Shown piece after piece: positions 9,011 through 18,331 of a stretch of 64,000 nt of DNA (within the stretch, counting starts at the first letter, position 1; every line of letters starts with the position of its first letter). Position numbers and translations under genes: made by a program. Location of the stretch: the NCBI RefSeq assembly GCF_030813695.1, contig NZ_JAUSVA010000002.1, positions 62,001-126,000 of the forward strand, given 5' to 3'. This DNA comes from Kitasatospora herbaricolor. GTDB taxonomy: Bacteria > Actinomycetota > Actinomycetes > Streptomycetales > Streptomycetaceae. The notes under the pieces were generated by a model that did not search any database, was not told the DNA's origin, and saw only the letters and a program-made list of their open reading frames with translations.

Positions 9011-12000
9011 ACGTGCTGCAGAGCCGGACCACCACCGCCTACCCGGGGGTCGACCGAACCGACGTCAATCCCCCGCAGGGCGCCTGGCCCACCAGCACCG
9101 TCACGGACGCCCGCGGGCGCACCAGCGAACTGTGGCAGTACAGCACCCCCACCGCCACCGGCCGGGCCGCGGACGCCGCGGTCACCCGGTACAGCTACAC
9201 ACCGGCAGGCAAGGCCGCCGGCCGGGTGGACTCGGTCGGGAACACCTGGAGTTACAGCTACGACCTGCGTGGTCGGCAGACCAGCGCCTCCGACCCGGAC
9301 ACCGGTATCTCCACCCTCACATACGACGACGCTTCACGGCTCGACACGAGCACGAACGCCAAGGGCGAGGTCCTCAAGTACACCTACGACCTGGCCGGAC
9401 GTAAGACCGGCCTCTACAACGGGCCCGTGAGCACCGCCAACCAGCTCGCCGGATGGGCCTACGACACGGTCCAGAAGGGCAAGCCCGCCTCCTCCACCCG
9501 CTACGTCGGCGGCAGCAGCGGGCAGGCCTACACGAACGCCGTCACCAGCTACGACAACGGTTACCACCCCACTGGCACCAGCATCACCATGCCCGGTACC
9601 GAGGTCGGGCAGGCTGCAGGAACGACCTACACCTACAGCGCCACCAGCCAGTACGACCCGATCACAGGAAACCCGAAGCTCGTCACGCTCCCCACGGTGG
9701 GAGGAGTGCCGCAGGACAAGCTGGCCTACGCCTACAACGACTACGGCCTGATGTACTCCTACGCCGGAGCAACGACCTACGACGTGCAGACGGCGTACGA
9801 CGCCTTCGGGCGGCCCATCCGCTCGACAGTGAACCCGTGGGGCACGCAGGTGGTCTCCACCACCGACTACGACAAGGCCACCGGCCGCGTCCTCGGCCAG
9901 TACCTGGACTACCAACCCCAGCTCAAGGGTGCGGTGAACCAGACTACCTACACCTACAACCCCGCCGGCGCGATCACCTCGATCACCGACATCCCCGACA
10001 ACACCCCCACCGCGACCGACCGTCAGTGCTTCACCTACGACGTCCTCGGCCGCCTGACCACCGCCTGGACCGACACCGGGGGCATCACCAAGCCCGACGT
10101 GCTCCAGAGCAAGACCCAGGACCAGGGCGCCTGCACCAACACCACCCCCACGAACGGAGCGGTCGCCCCCGCCACAAACACCGTCGGCGGCGCCAACCCC
10201 TACTGGCAGGACTACACCTACGACCCCACCGGTAACCGCACCAGCCTCACCTCCCACGGCTCCGCCGGCGCACCGGCCGTTCTCGACCCCTCGCAGGTCA
10301 CGCAGATCAGCGCCGCGGCCGACGGTTCCCAGACCTGGGGTGTGGGGTTGGCGAACGGGAAGGTGTGGACGTCCGCGCAGAACGCGGACGGCACCTGGGC
10401 GCCCTTCAGCGACCTGATGGTCCGCGCCGGTGCCCTTGCGAACGTGGAGTCCGTCTCGGCGGCGGTGAGTGACGGCAAGCTGCAGGTCATGGCCGTCGCG
10501 GGCGGCAAGATCTGGCACACCCTGCGCAGGGCCGACGGCAGCTGGCAGCCCTGGGGCGATGTCTTCAGCGTTGTCGGAGCGCTCGCTCAGCCCAGCCAGT
10601 TGGCTCTCACCGCCACCACGTCGGGGCTGGAGGTTCTCACCTTCTCCGGCGGCAAGCTGTGGCACACGGTTCGTCTGGCCAGCGGTTCCTGGCAGGCGCA
10701 GGGCTGGGGGGATGTCTACAGCGTCGTCGGGCCCCTCACCAGTCCGAGTCAGATGGCTGCGGCGGCCACCGCTTCCGGCCTGGAGATCATGGCCTCGGCG
10801 AGCGGCAAGTTGTGGCACACCGTCCGGATGCCCAACGGTCAGTGGCAGGTCCAGGGTTGGGGTGACGTCTACAGCGTCACCGGCGCGCTGAGTGGTGCAC
10901 TCACCGGGTCAGGGCAGCTGGCCCTCGCCAGCACCACCGGGGGCCTGCAGACCATCGCTCTCGCCGGTGGAAAGCCCTGGTGGGCGGTGCGCGACTCCGC
11001 CGGCCAGTGGGCGCCCTGGGCAGACCTGACCGCCGCTGCGGGTACCGTCGCCGCACCCACCACCGTTGGTGCGGTCGGCTCCGGAGCCGACCTCAAGCTC
11101 CTCCTCGCCGGTTCCGGGCAGCTCAACTACACCAAGCGTGATGGCACCAGCAATGTCTGGTCGCCCTGGTCGCTCCTCAAGCAGCCGCCGACCACGGACA
11201 CGACCACCACCTCCACCTATCCCGCGGCCGGTACCCGCAACACCCCCACCGCCGCGGCCAACACCGGCGGCGGAACCGGCGGGGCCCACGCCCTGCTGAA
11301 CTCCACCCTCACCAGTCCGGGCGGCAGCGAGACCACCGCCTACCAGTACGACGCCGCCGGCAACACCACCCGCACCGGGAAAAACAGCACCGGCGCCGCC
11401 GCCCTCACCTGGAACAGCGAGGGCAAACTCGCCAGCTACACCGCCCCCGGCCAGATCACCGGCATCGCCGGCAAATGCATAGCCACCGCCGGCGGCAGCT
11501 CCGCGAACGGCAGCAACCTCCAGATCAACAACTGCTCCAGCGGCGGAAGCCAGCTCTACACCACCGCCGACAACACGCTCGGCACACTCGGCAAGTGCGC
11601 CCAGGCCATGGGCACCACCACCGGCGCGGCCGTCCAGCTCCAGAACTGCGACAAGTCCGCGGCCCAGACCTGGACCGCCCGCGCCGACAAGACCCTCTAC
11701 AATCCGACCTCCGGCCGCTGCCTCGCCGTCCCCGGCGACGTCACCACCAGCAGCACCGCCCTGGCCCTCGGGGACTGCGCCACCACCGTGCCCGCCGGGC
11801 AGAAGTGGACCCTCCCCAACACCACCACCACCTACCTCTACGACGCCGACGGCAACCAGCTCATCCGCCGCAACCCCGACAAGACCACCATCAACCTCGG
11901 CACCGACGAACTCACCCTCGACACCGCCACCAAGACCAACCCGATCGGCACCCGGTACTACCCCATCCCCGGCGGCATGACCATAGTCCGCACCGGAGTC

Positions 12001-13164
12001 GGCACCGCCCCGGGCACCTTCGTCGTCCAGAACACCGACCACCACGGCACCAACACCACCAGCGTCGACCTCAACACCGGCGCCATCAACCGCCGCCCCG
12101 CCGACCCCTTCGGCAACCCCCGCGGCACCCAACCCGCCCCCGGCGCCTGGACCGGCGACAAGGGCTACGTCGGAGGAACCAAGGACGACACCACCAAACT
12201 CACCAACCTCGGCGCCCGCCAGTACGAACCCACCACCGGCCGCTTCATCAACCCCGACCCTCTCCTTGCCGCAGGCGACCCCCAGCAATGGAACGGCTAC
12301 GCCTACAGCAACAACAACCCCGTCAACCTCACCGATCCCAGTGGCCTGCGCCCTGAGGGAAAATGCAGCGGCACTTGTCAGGACGGCAGCCTGGAAACAT
12401 GGGAGGGAGGTCCAGGAAACTGGCAATACAACAATATCGCCGACGATGCAACGGGCGGAACGCAAACTTGGCAGCATATCGACTTCAAGAACAATGACCG
12501 CTCGTTCTCCATCAAGGGCAGCATTATAAAGTCAAAGCCGAAGAGCACTGGCCCCGCCGTAACAGCTAAGGGATATCCTCGGATCCGCTTCCAGGAAAAG
12601 ATGGGGCCCTTGGATTTGGGCTGGGGGTGGCTCGGCGGAGTATTGCCTGCAGATTTGTATTTCCTGGACGGCGACCATCTCATGGATCAAGTGAGGAAGC
12701 TCCAGCATGTCACGGATATCGAAAAGCAACTGCGATACGGCGATATCATAAATATGCCAGTGGGCGCCACTGTAAATGCGCCATACAGTATCGGAAGTTA
12801 TTCTCAGGAGCAAATCTCTTCACTGTTCTGGCAGGATGTTACATCCTTGGTTGACATACCGAAGATCTCGTCCAGCTGGGCGGACGACCGGAGTCGAACC
12901 AAGATGCTCCTCGGGAGCTTTAATATGACCTATAAAATCGTCGGGCGCGACGAGAAGAACGGGGTTTCCACGGTCCAGTTCGAGATCAGCAACCGAACCA
13001 GCGTCGAGTCTGGCACCCGTCCACCCGGTAGTGGCGGGTACTCGGGAGCCAAGAGCAATGCCGGAGCTGCGGGTGCGCTAAAATCTGCGGGTGTCCATGA
13101 CGTAACTGAGCACTTTCTCTGGATGGAGCAGATTCGGTGGCCCCGATTCGAAGCAGTCAAATAA
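8776..13164 (+). CDS. RHS-repeat protein, C-terminal half with propeller, lectin and variable toxin-like tip
   Basis: Continuation of the RHS gene in the -1 frame, starting at FLRTRQTQ. Order by nucleotide: YD repeats 8840-10250 (YDSQGRTW, YDLRGRQTS, YDLAGRKTG); an inserted beta-propeller of PLL type 10280-11190, with repeats of about 45 residues (GKIWHTLRRADGSWQPWGDV, GKLWHTVRLASGSWQAQGWG); more RHS 11330-11450; an inserted ricin B-type lectin 11455-11815 (GKCIATAGGSSANGSNLQIN, GRCLAVPGD); the RHS-associated core 11830-12350 (YDADGNQLIRR, GARQYEPTTGRFINPDPL, YSNNNPVNLTDPSGL); then a 270-residue tip without RHS features. The tip is visibly richer in A/T than the core, typical of exchangeable toxin tips. 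I do not recognise its fold; it ends in HDVTEHFLWMEQIRW. The stop overlaps the next gene by 28 bp. Confidence 0.82.
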   Translation, partial: LRTRQTQSSPANPSDPGRIVTDAFYDSQGRTWQSNAAWYNNASGPSTTLLDATDAVPAQSRTTFDGMGRPVAADFRSMNVLQSRTTTAYPGVDRTDVNPPQGAWPTSTVTDARGRTSELWQYSTPTATGRAADAAVTRYSYTPAGKAAGRVDSVGNTWSYSYDLRGRQTSASDPDTGISTLTYDDASRLDTSTNAKGEVLKYTYDLAGRKTGLYNGPVSTANQLAGWAYDTVQKGKPASSTRYVGGSSGQAYTNAVTSYDNGYHPTGTSITMPGTEVGQAAGTTYTYSATSQYDPITGNPKLVTLPTVGGVPQDKLAYAYNDYGLMYSYAGATTYDVQTAYDAFGRPIRSTVNPWGTQVVSTTDYDKATGRVLGQYLDYQPQLKGAVNQTTYTYNPAGAITSITDIPDNTPTATDRQCFTYDVLGRLTTAWTDTGGITKPDVLQSKTQDQGACTNTTPTNGAVAPATNTVGGANPYWQDYTYDPTGNRTSLTSHGSAGAPAVLDPSQVTQISAAADGSQTWGVGLANGKVWTSAQNADGTWAPFSDLMVRAGALANVESVSAAVSDGKLQVMAVAGGKIWHTLRRADGSWQPWGDVFSVVGALAQPSQLALTATTSGLEVLTFSGGKLWHTVRLASGSWQAQGWGDVYSVVGPLTSPSQMAAAATASGLEIMASASGKLWHTVRMPNGQWQVQGWGDVYSVTGALSGALTGSGQLALASTTGGLQTIALAGGKPWWAVRDSAGQWAPWADLTAAAGTVAAPTTVGAVGSGADLKLLLAGSGQLNYTKRDGTSNVWSPWSLLKQPPTTDTTTTSTYPAAGTRNTPTAAANTGGGTGGAHALLNSTLTSPGGSETTAYQYDAAGNTTRTGKNSTGAAALTWNSEGKLASYTAPGQITGIAGKCIATAGGSSANGSNLQINNCSSGGSQLYTTADNTLGTLGKCAQAMGTTTGAAVQLQNCDKSAAQTWTARADKTLYNPTSGRCLAVPGDVTTSSTALALGDCATTVPAGQKWTLPNTTTTYLYDADGNQLIRRNPDKTTINLGTDELTLDTATKTNPIGTRYYPIPGGMTIVRTGVGTAPGTFVVQNTDHHGTNTTSVDLNTGAINRRPADPFGNPRGTQPAPGAWTGDKGYVGGTKDDTTKLTNLGARQYEPTTGRFINPDPLLAAGDPQQWNGYAYSNNNPVNLTDPSGLRPEGKCSGTCQDGSLETWEGGPGNWQYNNIADDATGGTQTWQHIDFKNNDRSFSIKGSIIKSKPKSTGPAVTAKGYPRIRFQEKMGPLDLGWGWLGGVLPADLYFLDGDHLMDQVRKLQHVTDIEKQLRYGDIINMPVGATVNAPYSIGSYSQEQISSLFWQDVTSLVDIPKISSSWADDRSRTKMLLGSFNMTYKIVGRDEKNGVSTVQFEISNRTSVESGTRPPGSGGYSGAKSNAGAAGALKSAGVHDVTEHFLWMEQIRWPRFEAVK

Positions 13165-13601
13165 TCGCATGCGTTGTATCACCCCTGCTGCTCCTGCTGA
13201 CTTCCTGCTCTACCGAGCAGTCAGGACGGAGGGTTGTCGTCGCCGAGAAGGATCTCGCAGGGCGGTGGCAAAACGGCACTGGTGCATCAATTTCACTCGG
13301 ACCTGACGGAACATTTGTGATGTCCGAGATTGCGGATAGCATAATTTTCGGCACTTCATCCCAGCAGCTTCGCAGCGGGTCGGGAATTTGGCAACTCTCG
13401 ACTCGACCGCATGCTTCAATCATTTCACTCACCGGAGTGCGCAGGGCGGATGGAACTCCAGAACAGTTCTCTTCCGAGATGGCTCTTGATTGCCTGGATG
13501 GAAATACTCAAATATTCTTCTACAATGAGGCTCCAGCCAGTTCTGAAAATAACTTTGAACACTCTGGAGCTGTGACGCCATGCAGTCTTGAAAAGGTCTA
13601 G
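13137..13601 (+). CDS. Small lipoprotein, candidate immunity protein for the RHS tip
   Basis: 154 residues from a GTG at 13137, with GGAG about eight bases upstream. The N-terminus is a lipoprotein signal ending in LLTSC, with the lipidated Cys at position 24, so the protein should be anchored on the outer face of the membrane. The mature part (ACE: KDLAGRWQNGTG, SLGPDGTFVMSE, GSGIWQLSTRP) looks like a small beta-rich domain. I recognise no named family. The start overlaps the end of the RHS gene by 28 bp, implying translational coupling, and its base composition is as A/T-rich as the RHS tip. Position, size and localisation fit an immunity protein against an extracellular or self-delivered toxin; this is inference from context only. 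Confidence 0.75.
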   Translation: MAPIRSSQIIACVVSPLLLLLTSCSTEQSGRRVVVAEKDLAGRWQNGTGASISLGPDGTFVMSEIADSIIFGTSSQQLRSGSGIWQLSTRPHASIISLTGVRRADGTPEQFSSEMALDCLDGNTQIFFYNEAPASSENNFEHSGAVTPCSLEKV

Positions 13602-13609
13602 ATTAGCGA

Positions 13610-13654
13610 CTGGTGCTGGCCCGCCGGGGATTTTTTCCTGCAGGCCAGCACCGG
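13610..13654 (+). terminator. Terminator hairpin after the RHS/lipoprotein pair
   Basis: GGTGCTGGCC (13612-13621) pairs perfectly with GGCCAGCACC (13643-13652), extended by one wobble and one G-C pair. The 21-nt loop contains six T residues. It lies nine bases after the lipoprotein stop. Confidence 0.6.
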
Positions 13655-13820
13655 TCAGGCGTGGTCAGGTCAATCGGCGACCGTGGGCGCGGTGACAGGA
13701 AGTCGTCCTCCTCTACCAGCCCAGGAGGTCTTGCGGCTACATCGGGCGAACTGCGTGCTGTCGCTGGGTCCTGATGTAGGAGTTTTCGCCGCTGGCTCTG
13801 TGCACGAGAACGGCTCTCAC

Positions 13821-14085
13821 CTACGCAGCCAGGCCTCCGAGCACCCACCCATACGCCAGGACCGCTTCCCCGACGGTGAGCCCCCGACGATCCGGTCAAG
13901 CTCAGAGAGAGAATGCTGTCGGCCCTGCCGTCGGCGATCCACCACACCGCCTTCATGAGGCCCTCGCACTCGTCCATGGTCGAGCGGCCCAAGGTGACAG
14001 CGACCGCCGTGCTGGCGGGGCTCAGGCCCGACAACTGATCGCTGTCCGGACCATGAGGAAGACGCTCTCGGCCGGGGAGTCCGTG
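13821..14085 (-). pseudogene. Remnant of an unknown small protein, frameshifted
   Basis: Minus-strand coding-like sequence is recognisable in pieces: TDSPAESVFLMVRTAISC, then in another frame STAVAVTLGRSTMDECEGLM and IADGRADSILSLSLTG, then in a third frame GLTVGEAVLAYGWVLGGLAA ending at a TAG (13821-13823). At least two frameshifts are needed to join them. I do not recognise the family. It lies just downstream of another broken minus-strand gene, suggesting that both were one operon before decay. Confidence 0.4.
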
Positions 14086-14093
14086 GTTGCGGT

Positions 14094-14630
14094 TCAGCCG
14101 GGGGGAGGGTGGTCGCCCGTGTCCGTGGTTGGGCCGGAGTGCATGCCGGCTTTGAGCTCTCTCATGGCCGCCCGGGCGACGTGGTCGACGGGGTCCTTCT
14201 CGCCGTACCCGTAGTCGATGGCGCTCTCCCGGTGGCCAGCTGTAGCAAACAACCATCGCAACCCATACTTCGTCGCCCCCAGCCACACTTCGAACTGCTG
14301 GCCAGCGTAAGTGAAGCGGACCGACTCGGCACCGTCCACCGTGACGATCTGTCCGTCCAGCCGGTAGGCGAGCTCCTACAGCGGCGTCCGCCCCTGGTCC
14401 GTCCCGGCCTCGCACCGCACGGCGAGGACCGAAGACAACGGCCTCATGATGATCGAGCCCTCCTGAGTGGTGAGCCGGAAGCCCGGCTATCCCGCGATGT
14501 CAGCCGAACTGCCGTCCGTCGCGCCGGCGAAGGCGAACGGGCCCACCGTGAAACTGCCCGTCTTGGCTTCGTACCAGCCGTCGGCCAGCAGCACCGCCGC
14601 AACCTCCTGGGCATTGACATGCAGGCTCAT
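14094..14630 (-). pseudogene. Unknown actinobacterial protein with two in-frame stops
   Basis: An ATG at 14630, preceded by AAGGGGAAG, starts a frame that reads MSLHVNAQEVAAVLLADGWY and continues in one frame for 178 codons to a stop at 14094. The frame is broken by TAG at codon 48 (14487-14489) and TAG at codon 85 (14376-14378). The sequence between and after the stops remains protein-like (VRFTYAGQQFEVWLGATKYG, DPVDHVARAAMRELKAG). Two independent nonsense codons in an otherwise preserved frame mean real decay rather than a sequencing slip. The family is not recognised. The left end of the IS481 element lies 44 bp upstream of the start, so loss of the promoter may have started the decay. Confidence 0.55.
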
Positions 14631-14673
14631 CACTGCTTCCCCTTCTCGGTGGCGCGAGCCACCGAGGCGACCC

Positions 14674-14703
14674 TGTGATGTGAGGGCTCAGGACATAGTT
14701 GAC
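14674..14703 (+). repeat. Left terminal inverted repeat of the IS481-family element
   Basis: Begins TGTGATGTGAGG and ends AGTTGAC. Its reverse complement is found at 17226-17255 with four mismatches in 30 bases. The transposase frame starts 20 bp further in. Confidence 0.7.
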
Positions 14704-14723
14704 GTGATGTTCTCGGGACACCC

Positions 14724-16542
14724 TTGACAGTTTCTGATGGTCATTCAGATGCTTCGGGTGTGACTCAAGAGGCGGAGAGCCAGCAGCAGCGCGACTGGTT
14801 GGTCGAGCAGAGGTACCGGGCGGTGCTGGAGGTACTTGACGGTTCGCCGATCACGGAGGTCGCCCAGCGGTATGGGGTCTCGCGGCAGTCGGTCTACACG
14901 TGGAAGGCGAAGTACGCCGCGGGTGGCTTCGAGGGTCTGCGGGAGGCATCGCGTAGGCCGCGGACGAGTCCGACCAGGTTGCCGGCTGAGGTGGAGTCCC
15001 TGGTCTGCGAGATGCGCCGGTCCCATCCACGCAGGGGAGCGCGACGGATCGCCTTCGAGATCGAGCGGACCGGCACGAAGCCCGCTCCGTCGCGGGCCAC
15101 GGTCCACAGGGTCCTGAACCGCAACGGTCTCGTGCGCCCACAGGAACAGCAGCACCGGCGCAAGTACAAGTGGTGGCAGCGCGAGACCCCGATGCACCTG
15201 TGGCAGCTCGACCTGGTCGGCGGGATCTACCTCGCCGACGGGCGCGAGTGCAAGATGCTCACCGGGATCGACGACCACTCGCGCTTCATCGTGGTCGCCG
15301 ATGTGCTCACCGTCCCCTCCGGCAGGGCGGTCGCCGACGCGTTCGTGCGGGCCATGCGGATCCACGGGGTGCCGGCCGAAGTGCTCACGGACAACGGCAA
15401 GCAGTTCACCGGCCGCTACACGCGGCCCAGGCCCGCAGAAGTGCTGTTCGAGCGGGTCTGCTGGGAGAACGGGATCGGCGCAAAGCTGACCAAGCCGTAC
15501 TCACCGACGACCACCGGCAAGATCGAACGTTGGCACCGGACCCTGCGACGGGAACTGCTCGACGACTGCGGGCCGTTCGCGTCCCTCGCGGCAGCCCAGG
15601 CCGCCATCGGCGAGTGGGTTCAGACCTACAACCACCTCCGCCCGCACCAGGCCCTCGACATGGCCACACCTGCCAGCCTGTTCCGCCCCAACCCGCAGCC
15701 GGAACCCGTAAAGGTCGTGCCTGCCCAGCGGTCCGAGGCCGCGCCCGTGCCCGCTGAGTCGGCCCCGCCGGCGCCGGTGATGACGCCGTCGGCTGGCGCG
15801 GTCGAGTTCGACACCGTGGTCCCGGCTGGCGGCCAGGTCAGCATCATCCCTTCAGTCCAGCGCATCCGACTCGGCGCCGAGCGGGCTGGCCTGCGAGTCC
15901 GGATCTGGGCCGACGAGAACACCGTCCACGTCCTGGTGAACGGCGAGGTGGTCAAGACGGTGGCGTCCAACCTCGATGCCGAGCACCTCCACCAGCTCAA
16001 ACTCCGCGGAGCGCGCCCGGCCGGGCCTCCACCGGCTCTCCCTGCCGTCGACCGCCTGGGTGACCTCCCAGCCGGCCACGCGCTGGAGCTCGAAACGCAC
16101 CGCTGATCAGGACGGCTGGATCGCCCTGGCCACCCAACGCGTGAAGATCGGTCCAGAGCTCGCCAACCGACGGATCACCGTCCGTCTCGACGGGCACCTC
16201 CTCCATGCGGTGCACAACGGGCAGCTGGTCAAGACCCTGCCCTCGCCCTTCACCGGCGGCGAGCACCCACGGCTCCGCGGCGCCAGGCTCGCCACGACCC
16301 AGCTGCCGCCGGCCCCAGCCGCCGTCACCGTTGAGCGCAAGGTCCCGAACGACGGCGTCGTGATGGTGGCCCGCCAGCGCCTGCGCGTCAGCCGGACCCA
16401 CGCCGGGCGGATCGTCACCATCTACGTCGAGGACACCCACTTTCGCGTCACCTACGAAGGCGCCGAGATCTCGCTCCATGCACGCCAGGACCAACACCCC
16501 GTGACCCGATGGAAGGCCAAGATCCACGCACCGAAACTCTGA
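14724..16542 (+). pseudogene. IS481-family transposase, frameshifted near its C-terminal extension
   Basis: The first 460 residues read through an N-terminal helix-turn-helix (ITEVAQRYGVSRQSVYTWKA), a helical linker and an rve/DDE integrase core. The core shows LWQLDLVGG with the first Asp, VLTDNGKQFTG with the second Asp, and TTTGKIERWHRTLRREL with the Glu, then the family ending YNHLRPHQALDMATPASLF. The frame stops at 16106. The expected extension (DQDGWIALATQRVKIG, VPNDGVVMVARQRLRVSR) continues in the +1 frame to 16542. One extra A at 16093-16095 explains the shift: removing it turns LETHR-stop into LERTADQDGW. The catalytic core is intact in the upstream product. Start codons are TTG at 14724 or GTG at 14760; neither has a convincing ribosome binding site. 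Confidence 0.75.
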
Positions 16543-16576
16543 GCGCGCCAAGACTTCGTGCTCTACGTTGATCGAC

Positions 16577-17116
16577 ATGAGCGCCTTGGGCCGGACCTAC
16601 CGCTATGTCGGGCCGCGCCATGTGATTGATGCTGTCTAGCCAGCGGGCGGTGGTGCCACGATCCGCACAGCCGCCGACTTCGCAGACTGGGTGGCAGCCC
16701 GGACCGTCGAGGAACTCAACGAGCCCTTCACCTTCGTCATCGACACGGACGGCGCTCTGCGGCTGGCCCCACGCCGCAGCGAACACGTCGCCTGCGCGAG
16801 CGGCGATCGGGTACTGGGCGCTGGCGAGGTCAGCTTCTGCACCGACGCCGGACGCTGGACGGTGAACGAGGTCAGCAACCAGTCGACCGGCTACTGTCCG
16901 GACGTTGCCTCATGGCCAGCTGTCGCGAACGCACTGGATCAAGCCGACCTCGACCACCCGGACTACCTCACCCACGCAGCGGTCTTCCGTCGATGTCTTA
17001 CTTGCCAGGAGCACAACATCGTGCGAGAAGACCACTTCGTCTGCGTCTTCTGCGACGCCGACCTACCCGGGCGCTGGAACGTCGATCCGAACGCGTCACG
17101 CCCAGACGGGCCCTGA
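16577..17116 (+). pseudogene. Zinc-ribbon passenger protein of the IS element, early nonsense codon
   Basis: From ATG 16577 the frame reads MSALGRTYRYVGPRHVIDAV, hits TAG at codon 21 (16637-16639), then continues for about 158 codons as a well-conserved-looking protein (IRTAADFADWVAARTVEELN, RLAPRRSEHVACASGD, VSNQSTGYCPDVASWP). It ends with two CxxC pairs (CLTCQEHN and CVFCDADLPG) that form a zinc ribbon. It resembles a Streptomyces hypothetical family whose role I do not know. A start further down (for example near 16691) could still yield a product with the zinc ribbon. It lies inside the two terminal repeats, so it moved, or was captured, with the element. Confidence 0.6.
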
Positions 17117-17225
17117 TCTCGTCCATCACAGCACTGCCACCGGCTCGGCGAACCGGCTTCGAAACACGATGCCCGGCCATGTCCAGTAAGTCTTGAGCCT
17201 GTCAAGGATCTGATGAGCCGGAAGT

Positions 17226-17255
17226 GTCAACTGAGTCCTGAGACCTCACATCGCA
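17226..17255 (-). repeat. Right terminal inverted repeat of the IS481-family element
   Basis: Read on the minus strand it begins TGCGATGTGAGG and ends AGTTGAC, matching the left end at 26 of 30 positions. It lies about 110 bp after the passenger gene stop. Confidence 0.7.
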
Positions 17256-17316
17256 GATCTTGTGACGCTGTCGGTGTCAGCGGTGGCTGTGATCATGGCC
17301 CGCGTGTTCTTCGCGG

Positions 17317-18331
17317 AGTTTCGAGGTCTTGCTTCCTCATCTGGCCGGTGTCGTGGTGGAGTTGGTCGAGCGGGCTGCGGCCGGGGTGGTCACGATGAAT
17401 GCGCGGGCCCGCTCGGCGAGTGCGGACTGTCCGCACTGCGGTAGTGCGTCGCACCGGGTGCACGGCCGCTACATGCGACGGCTCGCGGATGCCGCGGTCG
17501 GTGGCGCCAACGTGGTGATCGAGCTGCTGGTGCGGCGGTTCAAGTGCCCGAACCCGTCGTGTCCGGCGGTGACATTCGCCGAGCAGATCGCGGGACTGAC
17601 GAGCCCGCATGCCCGCTACAGGTGCGTCATCAGTTGACCTCGATAGCTCTCGCGCTGGCCGGCCGCGCGGGTGCCCGTCTGGCCGGGGTGCTGGGCCTGA
17701 GCGCAGCCAAGGACACCCTGTTACGCCTGGTCCGCGCCGCGCCGGAAGAACCCGTCGGGCAGATCCGGGTGCTCGGTGTCGACGATTTCGCGCTACGCAA
17801 GGGCGACTCTCGTACGCCACGATCCTGGTGGACCTGTAGAGGCGGCGACCGGTGGACGTGCTGCCCGGCCGGGACGCCCAACCACTGGCCGCATGGCTGA
17901 AAGGCCATCCGGAAGTGGAGATCATCTGCCGGGACCGGGCCGGGGCTTATGCCGAGGGCGCCCGCGACGGCGCCCCGCAGGACCAGCAGGTCGCCGACGC
18001 CTGGCATCTGTGGCACAACGTCGGCGAAGCCGTGGAAAAGACCGTCTCCGCCCACCACTCCTGCGTCCGGACCGCGTTCGAGAACACCGCACCGGCCGCC
18101 CCGCCAACCGGCGACGACATCTGGCAGACGCCACCACCGCCGGCACCGGCTGCCGCGATGCTCGACGTCTGCGGGCGCGATCGCCGCCTGGTCGCCCGGA
18201 TCAGGGAACGCTACACCGCCGTGCGACAGCTCCTGGAGGGCGGCAGCACACTGGAGGAGATCTGCCGGACACTGCGGCTGGACCGGTCCACCGTGCGCCG
18301 CTTCGCCCGCGCCACGGCATCGACGAGCTGA
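17317..18331 (+). pseudogene. ISL3-family transposase remnant with frameshifts and a stop
   Basis: Three pieces in different frames make up an ISL3 transposase. The N-terminal zinc finger part is FEVLLPHLAGVVVELVERAA with CPHCGSASHRVHGRYMRRL (to about 17620). Next comes the helix-turn-helix and start of the DDE domain, VLGLSAAKDTLLRLVRAAPE with IRVLGVDDFALRKGDS (17640-17812). The third part, past a TAG at 17837-17839, is VDVLPGRDAQPLAAWLKGHP, ICRDRAGAYAEGA, VADAWHLWHN and a last helix-turn-helix (TLEEICRTLRLDRSTVRRFA). It stops at about 18331 where it abuts a tyrosine recombinase gene on the other strand, so its C-terminus is missing. At least two frameshifts and one nonsense codon make it inactive. 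Confidence 0.7.

Larger units (their letters stand above)
14674..17255 (+). mobile_element. IS481-family insertion element with passenger gene
   Basis: A 2582-bp unit bounded by 30-bp inverted ends that match at 26 of 30 positions. Inside are a DDE transposase (14724-16542) and an unrelated zinc-ribbon protein gene (16577-17116), both on the plus strand. At 2.6 kb it is longer than a simple IS481 element, because of the C-terminal extension of the transposase and the passenger. I see no clear target duplication: the bases flanking the two ends differ. Both genes carry a disabling change, so the copy is probably inactive or needs a helper. Confidence 0.7.

Noticed and set aside
10280..11190. 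Regularly spaced repeats, considered as a CRISPR array
   Set aside because: The repeat unit is about 135-150 bp, in frame and translates to a tryptophan-containing propeller repeat; there are no spacers.
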